DNA of 64,000 nucleotides from Pseudomonadota bacterium (GCA_023391335.1 JAEWBG010000018.1:14962-78961); one strand, 5' to 3'. Counted from the stretch's first letter, positions 9,322 through 18,855 are shown. Notes: generated by a model not told the origin, from the sequence alone. A program made the numbers and translations.

Positions 9322-9912
9322 TTCTGGCTTGCCAACGGCTTCCCTGCGCGTAGCGCTTGCCTGCCGACAGGCTTGCCTGCCGATAAGCGCACTCGCGCGA
9401 TCGGCTCGCCTCCTGCTCTCACCTCTTCTCCAACTTCTGGCCTGCCGACGGCTTCCCTGCGCATAGCGCTTGCCTGCCGACAGGCTTGCCTGCCGATCAG
9501 CGCAATGCCGCGATCGGCTCACCTCCTGTTCTTATCGCTGATAAGCGCATTGCCGCGATCGGCTCACCTCCCGTTCTTATCGCCGATAAGCACAGTGCTG
9601 CCATCGGCTCACCTCCTGCTCTTATCTCTTCTCCGTCTTCTGGCCTGCCAACGGCTTCCCTGCGCATAGCGCTTGCCTGCCGACAGGCTTGCCTGCCGAT
9701 CAGCGCAGTGCCGCGATCGGCTCGCCTCTTCCTCTCACCTCTTCTCCGCCTTCTGGCCTGCCAACGGCTTCCCTGCGCATAGCGCTTGCCTGCCGATAGG
9801 CTTGCCTGCCGATCAGCGCAATGCCGCGATCGGCTCGCCTCCTGCTCTTATCGCCGATCAGCGCAATGCCGCGATCGGCTCGCCTCCTTCTCTCACCTCT
9901 TCTCCGTCTTCT
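9322..9912 (+). repeat. hairpin array A (113-bp tandem units)
   Basis: This gene-free stretch between divergent genes is made of tandem units starting TTCTGGC at 9322, 9435, 9638 and 9751 (spacing 113, 203, 113). Each unit is a chain of hairpins: GCC-AAC-GGC or GCC-GAC-GGC, GCGC-ATA-GCGC, GCC-GACA-GGC (GATA in one copy), and a longer one with arms GCCGATC/GATCGGC. TTGCCT or TCGCCTCC linkers join them. Unit 2 is expanded by extra copies of the last hairpin alone. Inner stems change together (GCG/CGC, GCGC/GCGC, AGCAC/GTGCT), so pairing is conserved while sequence is not. ORFs here are low-complexity artefacts. Confidence 0.9.
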
Positions 9913-10012
9913 CGCGTCGTCAACGTTAATGTGCGCCTGAGATTGGTTTCGACCAACATCGACGTCCTACCGAATTTCGCCCCAGGTATGGAGCACCTCG
10001 CGCATTTGGGCA

Positions 10013-11491
10013 ATGATCTGCCTCGCTTACGTTCAACATCAACCAAGAATCGTGACCGGCAAAGACGATAGCGCAGACGAACGACCGAATGAGCGCAGCA
10101 GAGCGGGGGGACGCTCGATCGCTTACGTCTGCGCCTGCCTGGCGCTGCCACTTGCCAGTTGTACGTACTCTCCGCTTGCTGAAAGACCCAGCCTGCCATC
10201 CGAGTTCGAACACCGCTCGACGCTTGCGGCGCAATGGCCCGCGGCCGATTGGTACACGCAGTTCGGAAGCGATGAACTCTCCCGTCTCATTCAGGAAGCG
10301 CGCGACCACAATCTCGATCTCGCAGCGGCGATCGCTCGCACCAAGCAAGCCGACGCTCACGCTCGTGCCGCGGGAGCGGCATTGCTGCCGCAGATCGATG
10401 TCGGGCCGAGCGTGACCTACGCAGCAGGGAAAGCCAACGGCCGCTCGGCGCATGAGACCGATTGGTCCGTGTTGGCGAATGCGAGTTACGAAGTCGATTT
10501 CTGGGGCAAGAACGCTGCGGCGCGTAACTCAGCGCAATTCGCCGCCCTCGCTTCGCACACTGACGAGGCCGTCGTTGCGCTCACGGTTGCAACGTCCGTC
10601 GCCAGCGAATACTTCAATGTGCTCTCGTTGCATGAACGCGTCGAATTGGCGCGCGACAATCTACGGTCGAGCCATGAAGTCTTGGATGCGATCGAAGCGC
10701 GTTTCAACGCCGGCGCGGCATCCGCTGTCGAACTCAGCACGCAACGCGCTGCAGTGGCGAATGCTGAACTCGCGATTGCTCCTCTAGAGCAACAAGAAAC
10801 GGAGGCGCGCGGCGCCCTGGCGATTTTGCTGGGTCAACCTCCGGAAGGATTCGTTCCGAAGAGCGGCACTTTGAACGACCTAACCGAACCTCGCATCGGT
10901 GCAGGTCTGCCGTCCGAGTTGTTGACGCGTCGTCCTGACATCGTCAGTGCGGAAGCGAATCTCGAGGCCGCACACGCAGATTTGACCGCCGCGCGTTCAG
11001 CCCTCTTTCCTGCGTTCACCTTGAGCATTGGCGCCGGAGTGCGGCATCCCGCGTTGGACGCTGCGGTGACGACGCTCGAAGGGACGGGCCCCTCCATCTC
11101 GGCAACAGCAGCGCTCGTCCAGACAATCTTCGACCACGGCCTCCGCCGCGCAGCAAACGAGGAAGCGGCAGCGAAAGAAGAGGAACTGCTGGCGAACTAC
11201 CGCAAAGCCATCCTGGATGCATTGCTCGACGTGGAATCCGCCGCAGCTGCGATCGAGCATTTGAATGCGCAACAGCAAGCGCAAAGAGTCAGTCTCGAAC
11301 AGAGCATGCGTGCGTATGACGCCGCGCGGCTGCGATACCAGGCGGGGTCTGGCGATTTTCTGACGGTGCTCGAGGCGCAGCGCTCGTTGTATGCGGCACG
11401 CGATCAAAACAGCCAGTACCGATTGGCCCGGTTGCAGGCGCTGGTGACCTTGTTCAAAGCGCTGGGCGGCGGATGGCACGCGGCCGAGTGA
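10013..11491 (+). CDS. NodT-type outer-membrane efflux lipoprotein
   Basis: An outer-membrane factor of the RND/NodT family, 492 residues from the ATG. A lipobox (LPLASC) predicts lipid attachment at Cys50. The N-region before it is long, and a GTG at 10052 would place the Cys at residue 37, so the start is uncertain. The body has two OEP repeats with the conserved RRPDIVSAEANLEAAHADL segment and ends with a typical Tyr/Arg-rich helix. It is followed after 25 bases by a short adaptor and then an HME-RND pump, so it is the exit duct of that second efflux system. It is unrelated in orientation to cusC. Confidence 0.9.
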   Translation: MICLAYVQHQPRIVTGKDDSADERPNERSRAGGRSIAYVCACLALPLASCTYSPLAERPSLPSEFEHRSTLAAQWPAADWYTQFGSDELSRLIQEARDHNLDLAAAIARTKQADAHARAAGAALLPQIDVGPSVTYAAGKANGRSAHETDWSVLANASYEVDFWGKNAAARNSAQFAALASHTDEAVVALTVATSVASEYFNVLSLHERVELARDNLRSSHEVLDAIEARFNAGAASAVELSTQRAAVANAELAIAPLEQQETEARGALAILLGQPPEGFVPKSGTLNDLTEPRIGAGLPSELLTRRPDIVSAEANLEAAHADLTAARSALFPAFTLSIGAGVRHPALDAAVTTLEGTGPSISATAALVQTIFDHGLRRAANEEAAAKEEELLANYRKAILDALLDVESAAAAIEHLNAQQQAQRVSLEQSMRAYDAARLRYQAGSGDFLTVLEAQRSLYAARDQNSQYRLARLQALVTLFKALGGGWHAAE

Positions 11492-11516
11492 TGGCCAACG
11501 CAAGTTCGATACGCAT

Positions 11517-12506
11517 ATGAGAATACGAATTCATTTCCGCTCGGCTGCACGCACCTTTTTGACGATATGTGCGCTCAGTCTATTGGCGATCGGCTGCTCA
11601 GCCGATCATGACGATGAGGATGACAAGCCCCGAGCGGCGTTGGCACAGCACACCGAAAATGCAGGGGTGACGCTCACAACGGAAGAAATCGAGAAAGGCG
11701 GCATCAAAACTCAGCCTGCGGAAGCGGCCACCTACGTTCCGCAAGCTCGAGGATTCGCTGTCGTCTTGCCTCACGATGCGATAGCGCAGTCAGTATCGGA
11801 CGTCATCACCGCCGCAGCGGCCCGACAGCAAAGCAAAGCAGCACTGGCCAGAGTGGAAGGTCTCGCCGCAACGCCAGGTGCATTTTCAGCAGAGACGCTG
11901 GAATCCGCTCGACGTCAGGCTCAAGCGGATGAAGCGGCGTACGCATTAGCGCGCCGCAAGCTGTCGGCAAGTTGGGGCGAGGCCTCTCCTTGGGGCGAAG
12001 ATGAACACAGCGACACCCTCGCGAAAGTCGCAGCCGGTCGCTTGCAGCTCATTCGCGCCACATTTCCTTTCGGCTCGCTGAATCGCAGCGTGCCGAGTCG
12101 TCTCACTTTCGCTTCGCTCTCTTCGCAGGAGTCAGCGCACGCCGAAACCAGCACGTCGGTTTGGAATGCACCTGCCGATGCGTCGATCCCAGGGCACAGC
12201 GTTTTCGCTTTGCTTGCAGGAAACAAATTCAGCGAGGGCGAGCGATTGGATGCGGAGGCGCCCGCAGGCGATCCTTTGCAGGGCGTGGCCGTTCCCGCAT
12301 CCGCCGTCGTCGTTTACGACGGCGCATCGTGGGCCTATGTCGAAGATCAGCCCGGTCACTTCGAACGCCGCGCCATCGACAGCCAGCGCAGCACGTCGGC
12401 GGGATATTTTGCTGAAAGCGGTATCGAAGCAGGCGCACAGATCGTCGTCGCAGGCAGCGCACTCGTGCTCGCGCGCGAAATCAATCCGGACACGGAAGCC
12501 GACTGA
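11517..12506 (+). CDS. short RND adaptor lipoprotein
   Basis: At 329 residues it is shorter than typical CzcB/CusB adaptors (about 380-520). A lipobox (LLAIGC, Cys27) is followed by an acidic DHDDEDD run. A helical-hairpin region (about 100-160) precedes a C-terminal part with the adaptor-like VPASAVVVYDGASWAYVED and a final membrane-proximal domain. I cannot see normal paired lipoyl half-motifs around the hairpin, so the barrel-sandwich domain looks reduced. It sits between the OMF and the pump and overlaps the pump start by one base (TGATG), so it is the periplasmic adaptor of that system. The assignment rests mostly on context plus the C-terminal domain. Confidence 0.75.
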   Translation: MRIRIHFRSAARTFLTICALSLLAIGCSADHDDEDDKPRAALAQHTENAGVTLTTEEIEKGGIKTQPAEAATYVPQARGFAVVLPHDAIAQSVSDVITAAAARQQSKAALARVEGLAATPGAFSAETLESARRQAQADEAAYALARRKLSASWGEASPWGEDEHSDTLAKVAAGRLQLIRATFPFGSLNRSVPSRLTFASLSSQESAHAETSTSVWNAPADASIPGHSVFALLAGNKFSEGERLDAEAPAGDPLQGVAVPASAVVVYDGASWAYVEDQPGHFERRAIDSQRSTSAGYFAESGIEAGAQIVVAGSALVLAREINPDTEAD

Positions 12507-15500
12507 TGCACGCGTTGGTTTCGTTATGCGTGCGCCGTTTCGGCCTCGTGTCGTTTTTGACGCTGCTTGCACTGTTGATCGGCGCCTGGTCCGCGCGCAC
12601 CGCGCCGTTGGATGTGTTTCCCGACTTCGTCCCTCCGCAAGTTGACATACAAACGGAAGCGCCGGGTTTTTCGCCGCAACAGGTCGAAGAACTGGTCACA
12701 CGCCCAATCGAGAACGCCGTGAATGGCGCATCGGGACTCGCGACGATGCGCTCGGAGTCGATCCCAGGCCTTTCCGTCATCACGATTACGTTCCAGGACA
12801 AGATCGATCTGCACGTCGCGCGCCAAGGGATCTCGGAACGCTTGGCCGAATTGGGCGGCTCGCTTCCAACTGGCGTGGAAGCGCCCAAACTCTCGCCGCT
12901 CGTATCGAGCACGATGGACTTGCTGAAAATCGGGCTGACGTCCGAGAAGCTCGATGCATTTGCGTTACGCGATGCGGCCGAGTGGACGATCAAGCCGAGA
13001 CTGCTCGCCGTCCCCGGCGTGGCACACGTGATGATCTTCGGCGGCTCAGTGCGACAAATTCAAATCGCGCCGGATCTCCGTCGGCTCGCAGCGTATGACG
13101 TGACATTGACAGACCTAGCCGATGCCGCTCGCGGCGCGTTGGCGCTGCGCGGCGCCGGATTCATCGATCTGGCAGGCCAACGCGTACTGATCACCTCACC
13201 TACGCCGCTTCCGAACTTGAATCATATTCGCGAAGCGCTCGTCACAGTTCGCAATGGAATCCCAATTCGGATTGGCGACTTGGCACAGGTTGAGTTCGGT
13301 TCCGCGCTCAAGTTTGGTGACGCATTGATACAGGGCAAGCCAGGCATACTGTTGTCGCTCGCGAGCCAGTACGGCGCCAACACCCTTGCCGCAACGTACG
13401 CGGTCGAGAGCGCACTCACCGAACTCGAACCGGCGCTGCGCGCGCAGGGCATTACGGTTCACCATGGATTACATCGCCCAGCCAACTTCATCGAACGCGC
13501 GTTACACGACCTGACGCAGTCGTTGGTGATCGCGGCCGTTTTGATTCTGCTGGTGCTCTTCGCCTTCTTGCGCGACATACGCGTCGTGCTGATTGCGTTT
13601 CTTGCAATCCCGCTATCTCTGCTCGCGGCCATCCTCGTGCTCGACTACTTCGGGCAGACGTTGAACACCATGACTCTCGGGGGCTTTGCAGTCGCGCTCG
13701 GTGTGTTGGTGGACGATGCAATCATCGGCATCGAAAACATTCTGCGACGCCTACGCACGAATCGAGCCGCCGCGATTCCGCAACCTGCACTCGAAATCAT
13801 TCGCGACGCATCGCTCGAGGTGCGTGGACCCGTGATCTACGCCACCCTCGTCGTCATCGCAGTGTTCTTGCCTGAGCTGTTCACCCGCAGCGTGCAGGGT
13901 CATTTCGTCGGCCCGTTGGCATTCGCATTCATTCTGGCGGTAATCGCATCGTTGTTCGTCGCGATGACTGCGACACCCGCGCTGTGCGCACTTTTGTTGC
14001 GCGATCGCGAAGTGCAAGCGGAAGCCGCCTGGCTGACACGATTGAAGCAATGGCAGACGCACACGATCGGCCTCGTCGAGAGCCACTTGAAAGTGACGCT
14101 CGCCGCCCTTGCAGTGGCGTTCGTGATTTGCCTCGCCATTCTGCCGCTGCTCGGCGGCACGTTCATGCCCGACTTTCGCGAAGGCCACTTTGTCATGCAA
14201 GTGTCCAGTTCGATCCCCGGCACATCGTTGGAGCAGATGTTGCAGGTAGGGGCACGCATGAGCGATGAGATCCTCAATCTGCCTTACATTCAAAGCACAT
14301 CTCAGCAAGTCGGGCGCGCGGAGCTCAGCGAAGACACGTGGGGTCCGCATCGAAGCGAGCTGCACGTCGAGCTGAAGCCCGATGTCACGGTCGACCAGGC
14401 ACAAGCTCAAGAAGCGTTGCGAAGAATCGCTGCGAACTATCCGGGAATTCAGACCGAAGTCGTTACCTTTCTGGGCGATCGCATCGGCGAGAGCTTGAGC
14501 GGCGAAACAGCGCAGGTCGCCATTAAAGTATCCGGAGATGATCTCGATGCAATCGAGCGCGCAGCTCAGCGCATCGTCGCGACGGTTTCGCACGTACCGA
14601 ATGTCGTCGATCTGCAATTGAAAGCCCAGTCCGGCACGCCCACATTGGCGATCGAACTTTCATCCGCCGCTCTCGCCGCGAACGGCCTCAAGCAACAGGA
14701 CGTGCTCGACACCATCGCCGCAGCGTATGCGGGCACCACGCTCGGCCAGACATTTCAGGGAGTGCGCACCGTGGATGCCGTGTTGCTTCTCCCGAAGCAG
14801 CTTCGAACTCAGCCGCAGGAACTCGGGAAGTTGATGATTGCCGGTACATTGGGACCTATTCCACTTTCGGAAGTGGCCAAAGTGCACTTTGGGCAGGATC
14901 GCTACAGCATCGATCACGACGGTGGGCAACGCGTCGTCAATGTGACGTTCAATACGAGCGGGCGTTCGCTCAGTTCCGTGGTCCATGACGCTCAAGCTGC
15001 CATCCGACGCGACGTGAAGCTTTCACCCGGCGTGTTTCTGCAATTCACCGGCGCGGCAGAAGCGGAAGCGCAAACCCGCAGCGAGCTACTCGTATATTCC
15101 GCGCTCGCGCTGGTTTTGATCTTGGCCATCTTGTTCAGCGCATTCTCTTGGCGTGCTCACGGGTGGCTCGTCATGGCGAACATTCCATTCAGCATGATCG
15201 GCAGCATCTTGATTATCGCGATCACCGGGATCGGCATCTCGCTAGGAGCAGTGGTGGGACTGGTGACGGTGTTCGGCATCAGTGCGCGCAACGCGATTCT
15301 GCAGCTTGCCCACTACGAGCATCTGGTCCAAGTGGAGGGCGCTCGGTGGGATAGCGCAACGGTGATTCGGGGCGCGAATGAGCGGCTCATTCCGATCCTG
15401 ATGACGGCGATCGTCACGGCACTCGGACTCGCACCACTCGCGTTCGGTCTGAATCGGCCCGGCCAGGAAATCGAAGGGCCCATGGCAGTGACCGTGCTGG

Positions 15501-15586
15501 GCGGGCTACTCACGTCAACGTTACTCAATCTGCTGGTGCTGCCTTCGCTCGCAAATCGCTATAGCCGAACGAGAGCGGACACCTGA
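12506..15586 (+). CDS. HME-type RND efflux pump, substrate unknown
   Basis: This 1026-residue CusA/CzcA-family pump has the usual twelve-TM, two-porter-domain layout. The N-terminal segment (PLDVFPDFVPPQVDIQTEAPG) and SIPGLSVITITF are family hallmarks. TM4 carries the proton-relay-like acidic residues in LGVLVDDAIIGIEN, but the preceding Asp of the CzcA motif (DFG) is Ala/Leu here, and the CusA metal-binding methionines are not conserved at LDEGD..M. The metal is therefore unclear. It forms a three-gene unit with the upstream OMF lipoprotein and short adaptor. It is only distantly similar to the CusA encoded 7.6 kb away on the other strand. Confidence 0.88.
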   Translation: MHALVSLCVRRFGLVSFLTLLALLIGAWSARTAPLDVFPDFVPPQVDIQTEAPGFSPQQVEELVTRPIENAVNGASGLATMRSESIPGLSVITITFQDKIDLHVARQGISERLAELGGSLPTGVEAPKLSPLVSSTMDLLKIGLTSEKLDAFALRDAAEWTIKPRLLAVPGVAHVMIFGGSVRQIQIAPDLRRLAAYDVTLTDLADAARGALALRGAGFIDLAGQRVLITSPTPLPNLNHIREALVTVRNGIPIRIGDLAQVEFGSALKFGDALIQGKPGILLSLASQYGANTLAATYAVESALTELEPALRAQGITVHHGLHRPANFIERALHDLTQSLVIAAVLILLVLFAFLRDIRVVLIAFLAIPLSLLAAILVLDYFGQTLNTMTLGGFAVALGVLVDDAIIGIENILRRLRTNRAAAIPQPALEIIRDASLEVRGPVIYATLVVIAVFLPELFTRSVQGHFVGPLAFAFILAVIASLFVAMTATPALCALLLRDREVQAEAAWLTRLKQWQTHTIGLVESHLKVTLAALAVAFVICLAILPLLGGTFMPDFREGHFVMQVSSSIPGTSLEQMLQVGARMSDEILNLPYIQSTSQQVGRAELSEDTWGPHRSELHVELKPDVTVDQAQAQEALRRIAANYPGIQTEVVTFLGDRIGESLSGETAQVAIKVSGDDLDAIERAAQRIVATVSHVPNVVDLQLKAQSGTPTLAIELSSAALAANGLKQQDVLDTIAAAYAGTTLGQTFQGVRTVDAVLLLPKQLRTQPQELGKLMIAGTLGPIPLSEVAKVHFGQDRYSIDHDGGQRVVNVTFNTSGRSLSSVVHDAQAAIRRDVKLSPGVFLQFTGAAEAEAQTRSELLVYSALALVLILAILFSAFSWRAHGWLVMANIPFSMIGSILIIAITGIGISLGAVVGLVTVFGISARNAILQLAHYEHLVQVEGARWDSATVIRGANERLIPILMTAIVTALGLAPLAFGLNRPGQEIEGPMAVTVLGGLLTSTLLNLLVLPSLANRYSRTRADT

Positions 15587-15648
15587 CGTAGAACTCGCGC
15601 GTAATTCCCTACGTCGCGATGACGGTTGCCGCCATCTCTTGCCGATGG

Positions 15649-16284
15649 TTACTGCGATCGCTCGCTCGGCCGATCGAATTCGCGGCTGGCAGCGAGGATG
15701 GCCATTGCGACTCTTTCGGCGGGAAGCGATGCAGTCGCGGGATCAAGGAAAACTTCGAACGCCTTCACCGCCAGAACGGCAATGCCGGTGGGTGCCGTGG
15801 GTACCCAGCCCGGGAAGGCCTCGGCCTGGTGCACGATGAAGCGAGCCGTCGCTTTCATCGCCTCGTGCATGCGCTGTTCACCAACGCCCTCATAGGTGAA
15901 ACGCCAGGCGCGCACGCGTTTATTGATCACACTGCGATCCTCGCCTCCCGCGTCGATGCCTGCGGCCGCAAAGATGCGGCAATCGTAATCCCGGCAGGTC
16001 TGAGGACGGCTCGCATAGATCGAACACTGGCGATCGTTCAACATCGGGCAGGTTCCATCGGGACGCGCCACCAACATCCGCGAAACCGCTGACACGGGCA
16101 CCAGAAATTCCTTAGGCAACACCGCTTCGAGGGCATCTTCCGGCCGGATGGGCACGGGATATCCCGAGACGCAACAGCCCACGCAATCACCGCAAGGAAC
16201 GTTGGTTCCAGCATTCCCGCGCAACGATGCTCGCATCGCTTGCAGCCATGCGCCGAAGTTGCCGGCGTCCACAGGTTCGTTCAC
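15649..16284 (-). CDS. YkgJ-family cysteine-cluster protein
   Basis: The 211-residue protein has the YkgJ/zinc-iron-chelating Cys arrangement: an N-terminal CGDCVGCCVSGYPVPI and a central CPMLNDRQCSIYASRPQTC, then CRDYDC. These residues are thought to hold a metal ion or iron-sulfur centre; the function of the family is poorly defined. A helical C-terminus follows. It is convergent with the RND pump upstream, with 62 bases between stops, and faces away from the flippase-like gene. Confidence 0.85.
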   Translation of the reverse strand: MNEPVDAGNFGAWLQAMRASLRGNAGTNVPCGDCVGCCVSGYPVPIRPEDALEAVLPKEFLVPVSAVSRMLVARPDGTCPMLNDRQCSIYASRPQTCRDYDCRIFAAAGIDAGGEDRSVINKRVRAWRFTYEGVGEQRMHEAMKATARFIVHQAEAFPGWVPTAPTGIAVLAVKAFEVFLDPATASLPAERVAMAILAASREFDRPSERSQ

Positions 16285-16358
16285 GAAACTTTGAAACCCT
16301 TGAGAGGCTAATCGAAAACCGCGGCGAGCTTAGCCGCAGAGCGCAGAGGGCGCATCTA

Positions 16359-16442
16359 GAACCTATCTCAGAATCCGCTGAACCCAAGTCAATCAAATGT
16401 GGCCGTCTCCGTCGCGGCCACAAGGAATTCTGAGATAGGTTC
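16359..16442. mobile_element. 84-bp MITE-like inverted-repeat element
   Basis: Perfect 16-base terminal inverted repeats (GAACCTATCTCAGAAT at 16359-16374 and its complement at 16427-16442) are flanked by TA on both sides, consistent with a 2-bp target duplication. The interior holds a second hairpin (GTGGCCG / CGGCCAC). The element is far too short to encode a transposase, so it would be a non-autonomous miniature element. TA duplications and ends of this kind are known in IS630- and IS5-type (IS427 group) elements, but I cannot assign the parent. It lies in the 403-base gap upstream of the flippase-like gene. Confidence 0.7.
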
Positions 16443-16687
16443 TACTGTCGCCACTTACCAACACAAATCGGTTCACTAGTGTGAAATCTGCCGTGACGCG
16501 GAACACGTGCGGCAAACTGTGCATTGCGAGCAGGCAATTGACCACACGTGCGGGATGAGTGGCCGCAATCCGGCGGCGACATACACATACATATACATAT
16601 GAGTGCACTTTTGTGACTGCGACTCCACCCTAGCCTGGGCGATCAGCAGGTGAGTTCGTCTTCGGGTACCGCTTACGCGCGGACCCA

Positions 16688-17698
16688 ATGGAGTTTGGCG
16701 CAGTGAATCGGAATCTAATTCGCTTACTAATATCGATCTTATGTCTGTGGGTGTTGTTTGCCACCTTCGCGGACATCCGCGACGTCGGCAGCAGCATGGC
16801 ATCGATGTCTGCGACGTCGCTCCTCATCGGCTTAGCCGTGGTGACCCTCGATCGATGCTTGATGACTTTCAAATGGCTGCTGCTGTTGAAATCGGTGGAT
16901 CACCACCTGCCTTGGTGGCGCGGGATGACGATCTACTGCACGTCCACCCTGATCGGCAGTGTCCTGCCCTCCACCGCCGGCAGCGATGTGATTCGAGGCG
17001 TCTGGGCCACACGTGCAGGATTGAGCGGAGCTCATGTAGCCGCGTCGATCTTGGTCGAGCGCTTTACCGGATTCATCAGCGTCCTGCTGTTAGGTGTCGT
17101 GGCGCAGCTCTATCTCGCAACGAGAGCCGAGATACCGCGCGAGGCTCAGTGGCTCTTTCTAGTAAGCATCTGCCTCTTCGTCGCCGCGATCACGACAGTC
17201 ATTCTCGCCTTGCGCCCGCAAACCAGTCATTGGCTACTGGCACGCCTGCCGGCCAAGCTGCGTGAACATCGCACAGTGCATAAGATCTTCGGCGTGCTCG
17301 ATGCGTGCCGGGAACTCGGAGCGGAACGAGTGACTCTGATCCGCTTCTTCATCTTGACGCTGGCCGAGCAACTGCTTCCCGTCGCACTGACGATTGCATT
17401 GGCGAAAGGGCTGGATCTGGCCGTCTCGCCAGGGTGGCTATTCTCGGGCCTCATGCTCTCGCTGATCGCCGCCCGCGCACCGATCTCGATCGATGGCATT
17501 GGCGTGTTCGATGCGCTGTTCGCTAGCCTGATGGCAATGGCCGGCGTACCGGCTGCGGCGTCCGTCGCGATTACGTTTGTGAGCCGGATTCTGCAAGCGA
17601 TTGCGTGTGCACCGTGGGCAATCGTCGCACTCTGGTTGCGAACAAACCCGGGGTCACCCCGTGTTCCTCAAGAGGCGCCCAGCGCGCCGCGAGCCTGA
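16688..17698 (+). CDS. flippase-like (LPG synthase TM/YbhN-type) protein
   Basis: This 336-residue polytopic membrane protein resembles the lysylphosphatidylglycerol-synthase transmembrane family. Signatures are TLIGSVLPSTAGSDVIRG after the third TM segment and a late APISIDGIGVFDALFASL. About eight hydrophobic segments are visible. Family members act in lipid-linked substrate translocation or aminoacyl-lipid flipping; no soluble synthase domain is attached here. The ATG lacks a strong ribosome binding site, and a GTG at 16709 is a possible alternative. The stop is 15 bases from the stop of the convergent receiver gene. Confidence 0.82.
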   Translation: MEFGAVNRNLIRLLISILCLWVLFATFADIRDVGSSMASMSATSLLIGLAVVTLDRCLMTFKWLLLLKSVDHHLPWWRGMTIYCTSTLIGSVLPSTAGSDVIRGVWATRAGLSGAHVAASILVERFTGFISVLLLGVVAQLYLATRAEIPREAQWLFLVSICLFVAAITTVILALRPQTSHWLLARLPAKLREHRTVHKIFGVLDACRELGAERVTLIRFFILTLAEQLLPVALTIALAKGLDLAVSPGWLFSGLMLSLIAARAPISIDGIGVFDALFASLMAMAGVPAAASVAITFVSRILQAIACAPWAIVALWLRTNPGSPRVPQEAPSAPRA

Positions 17699-17712
17699 CT
17701 TGCTGCAACGAT

Positions 17713-18228
17713 TTAGTTGCGCAATTCGTTGAAACGCGACCACCGAGTAGGCGGGATCCCGTCCAAAGCCTCCGATTCATCGAGCTCTGCAGTCGCCGCT
17801 GCATTGACCAACAACCAGTACTTTGCAAGTTGCTGGATCTGCAGGAAGTAGTCTCGCAGCTGCTCCGCTTTACACAGCACGCTGTTCGCGCCCAATTCAT
17901 AGCATTGTTTGATGATGTTCGGATCGTGTTGTGAGGTCAGCACCACGACAGGAATCGATTTCAGCGCTTCGTGCGCCTTGAACGTTCGCAGCGATTCCTT
18001 CGCATCCACGCCCGGCACGTCGTAATCGAGCAAGATCAACTGCGGCTTGCCCGTCTCGCCGCCCACACCTGAACCTGCGCGCGTTAAGTGAGCCAATGCA
18101 GCCTCGCCGGATGTAAACGTATCGACAGTGATATGCGTACACGTACCGCGCAGTGCGTAGATCGTGAGCTCGGCATCCTCCAACGAGTCTTCGATCAGCA
18201 GCACATCCGCGGAGGCGACTTTGGCCAT
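17713..18228 (-). CDS. receiver-only response regulator
   Basis: A CheY-like receiver of 171 residues with no output domain. The acidic pocket (LLIEDS, residues 10-15) and phospho-acceptor Asp68 (LLDYDVPG) are present, followed by the Thr/Ser switch (VVLTSQ) and Lys in LCKAEQ. The usual Lys-Pro becomes Lys-Ala, as in Rcp1-type receivers. A 35-residue helical extension follows. No kinase is adjacent. It may serve one of the hybrid or PAS kinases elsewhere in the window, but nothing in the sequence says which. Confidence 0.88.
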   Translation of the reverse strand: MAKVASADVLLIEDSLEDAELTIYALRGTCTHITVDTFTSGEAALAHLTRAGSGVGGETGKPQLILLDYDVPGVDAKESLRTFKAHEALKSIPVVVLTSQHDPNIIKQCYELGANSVLCKAEQLRDYFLQIQQLAKYWLLVNAAATAELDESEALDGIPPTRWSRFNELRN

Positions 18229-18284
18229 GACTCATCCAATTTGAAATCTTGTCCGCATAAGCCCCAAGAGCGGGCAGAAGTTCC

Positions 18285-18770
18285 TACATGGTAGTGACTG
18301 GTGACTGGGGACTAGGGACTAGCAGAGTCTTGCTGCAATCTCACACGGAGCACACAGAGAGCACAGAGTTCAAATCGCCGTCGCACCCGCGCAGGCGGGT
18401 GGCTATCTGCTGTTCCGCTTCGCGTGGGACAAGAATTCCGAAGTCGGATTTCACACGGAGGACACGGAGCACACGGAGTTCTCAGAAGCCATGAGTTGCG
18501 CGCGTGCGTGGCATGAGGTGTAGATGAGCCGCAACGCTAGTGTTCTGGCCCGTGACTCGTGACCTTTGACCCGCGACCAGATTGAGAATCTCACACGGAG
18601 CACAGAGAGCACAGAGCTCAAATCGCCGTCGCACCCGCGCAGGCGGGTGGCTATCTGCTGTTCCGCTTCGCGTTCGGATAAGAATTCCGAAGTCGGATTT
18701 CACACGGAGGACACGGAGCACACGGAGTTCTAATGTGTACGGATGGGCTCCCGCCTTCGCGGGAGTGACC
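18285..18770. repeat. GTGACTGG and CACGGAGNN repeat block
   Basis: Gene-free DNA with no credible ORF. It opens with GTGACTGG-like copies (18293-18320). Two long near-duplicates follow, at about 18337-18480 and 18588-18732. Each contains CACGGAG/CACAGAG units at 9-bp spacing, a shared segment with CGCACCCGCGCAGGCGGGTG, and the same closing CACGGAGGACACGGAGCACA block. The duplication is about 250 bp apart. The same minisatellite recurs in many other intergenic regions of this window. Confidence 0.8.
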
Positions 18771-18855
18771 AATCTATTTGTTGCCTGATCGAATCCTTGT
18801 CTTCCTGCGGGTTAAGCTCCCTGCGCAGCACTCGCCTCTTCAATTCTGATTTCGC

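Noticed and set aside
9373..9782. Overlapping ORFs of about 98 residues in array A
   Set aside because: Same reason: the protein repeats (LACRQACLPISA) are translations of the hairpin repeat, in several frames.
9322..9912. CRISPR array
   Set aside because: The units are regular, but there are no unique spacers: linkers are near constant and all parts repeat. No cas genes are nearby.
17705..17720. Terminator between the flippase-like and receiver genes
   Set aside because: GCAAC/GTTGC is only five pairs, with no T-run, and part of it is coding sequence of the receiver gene.
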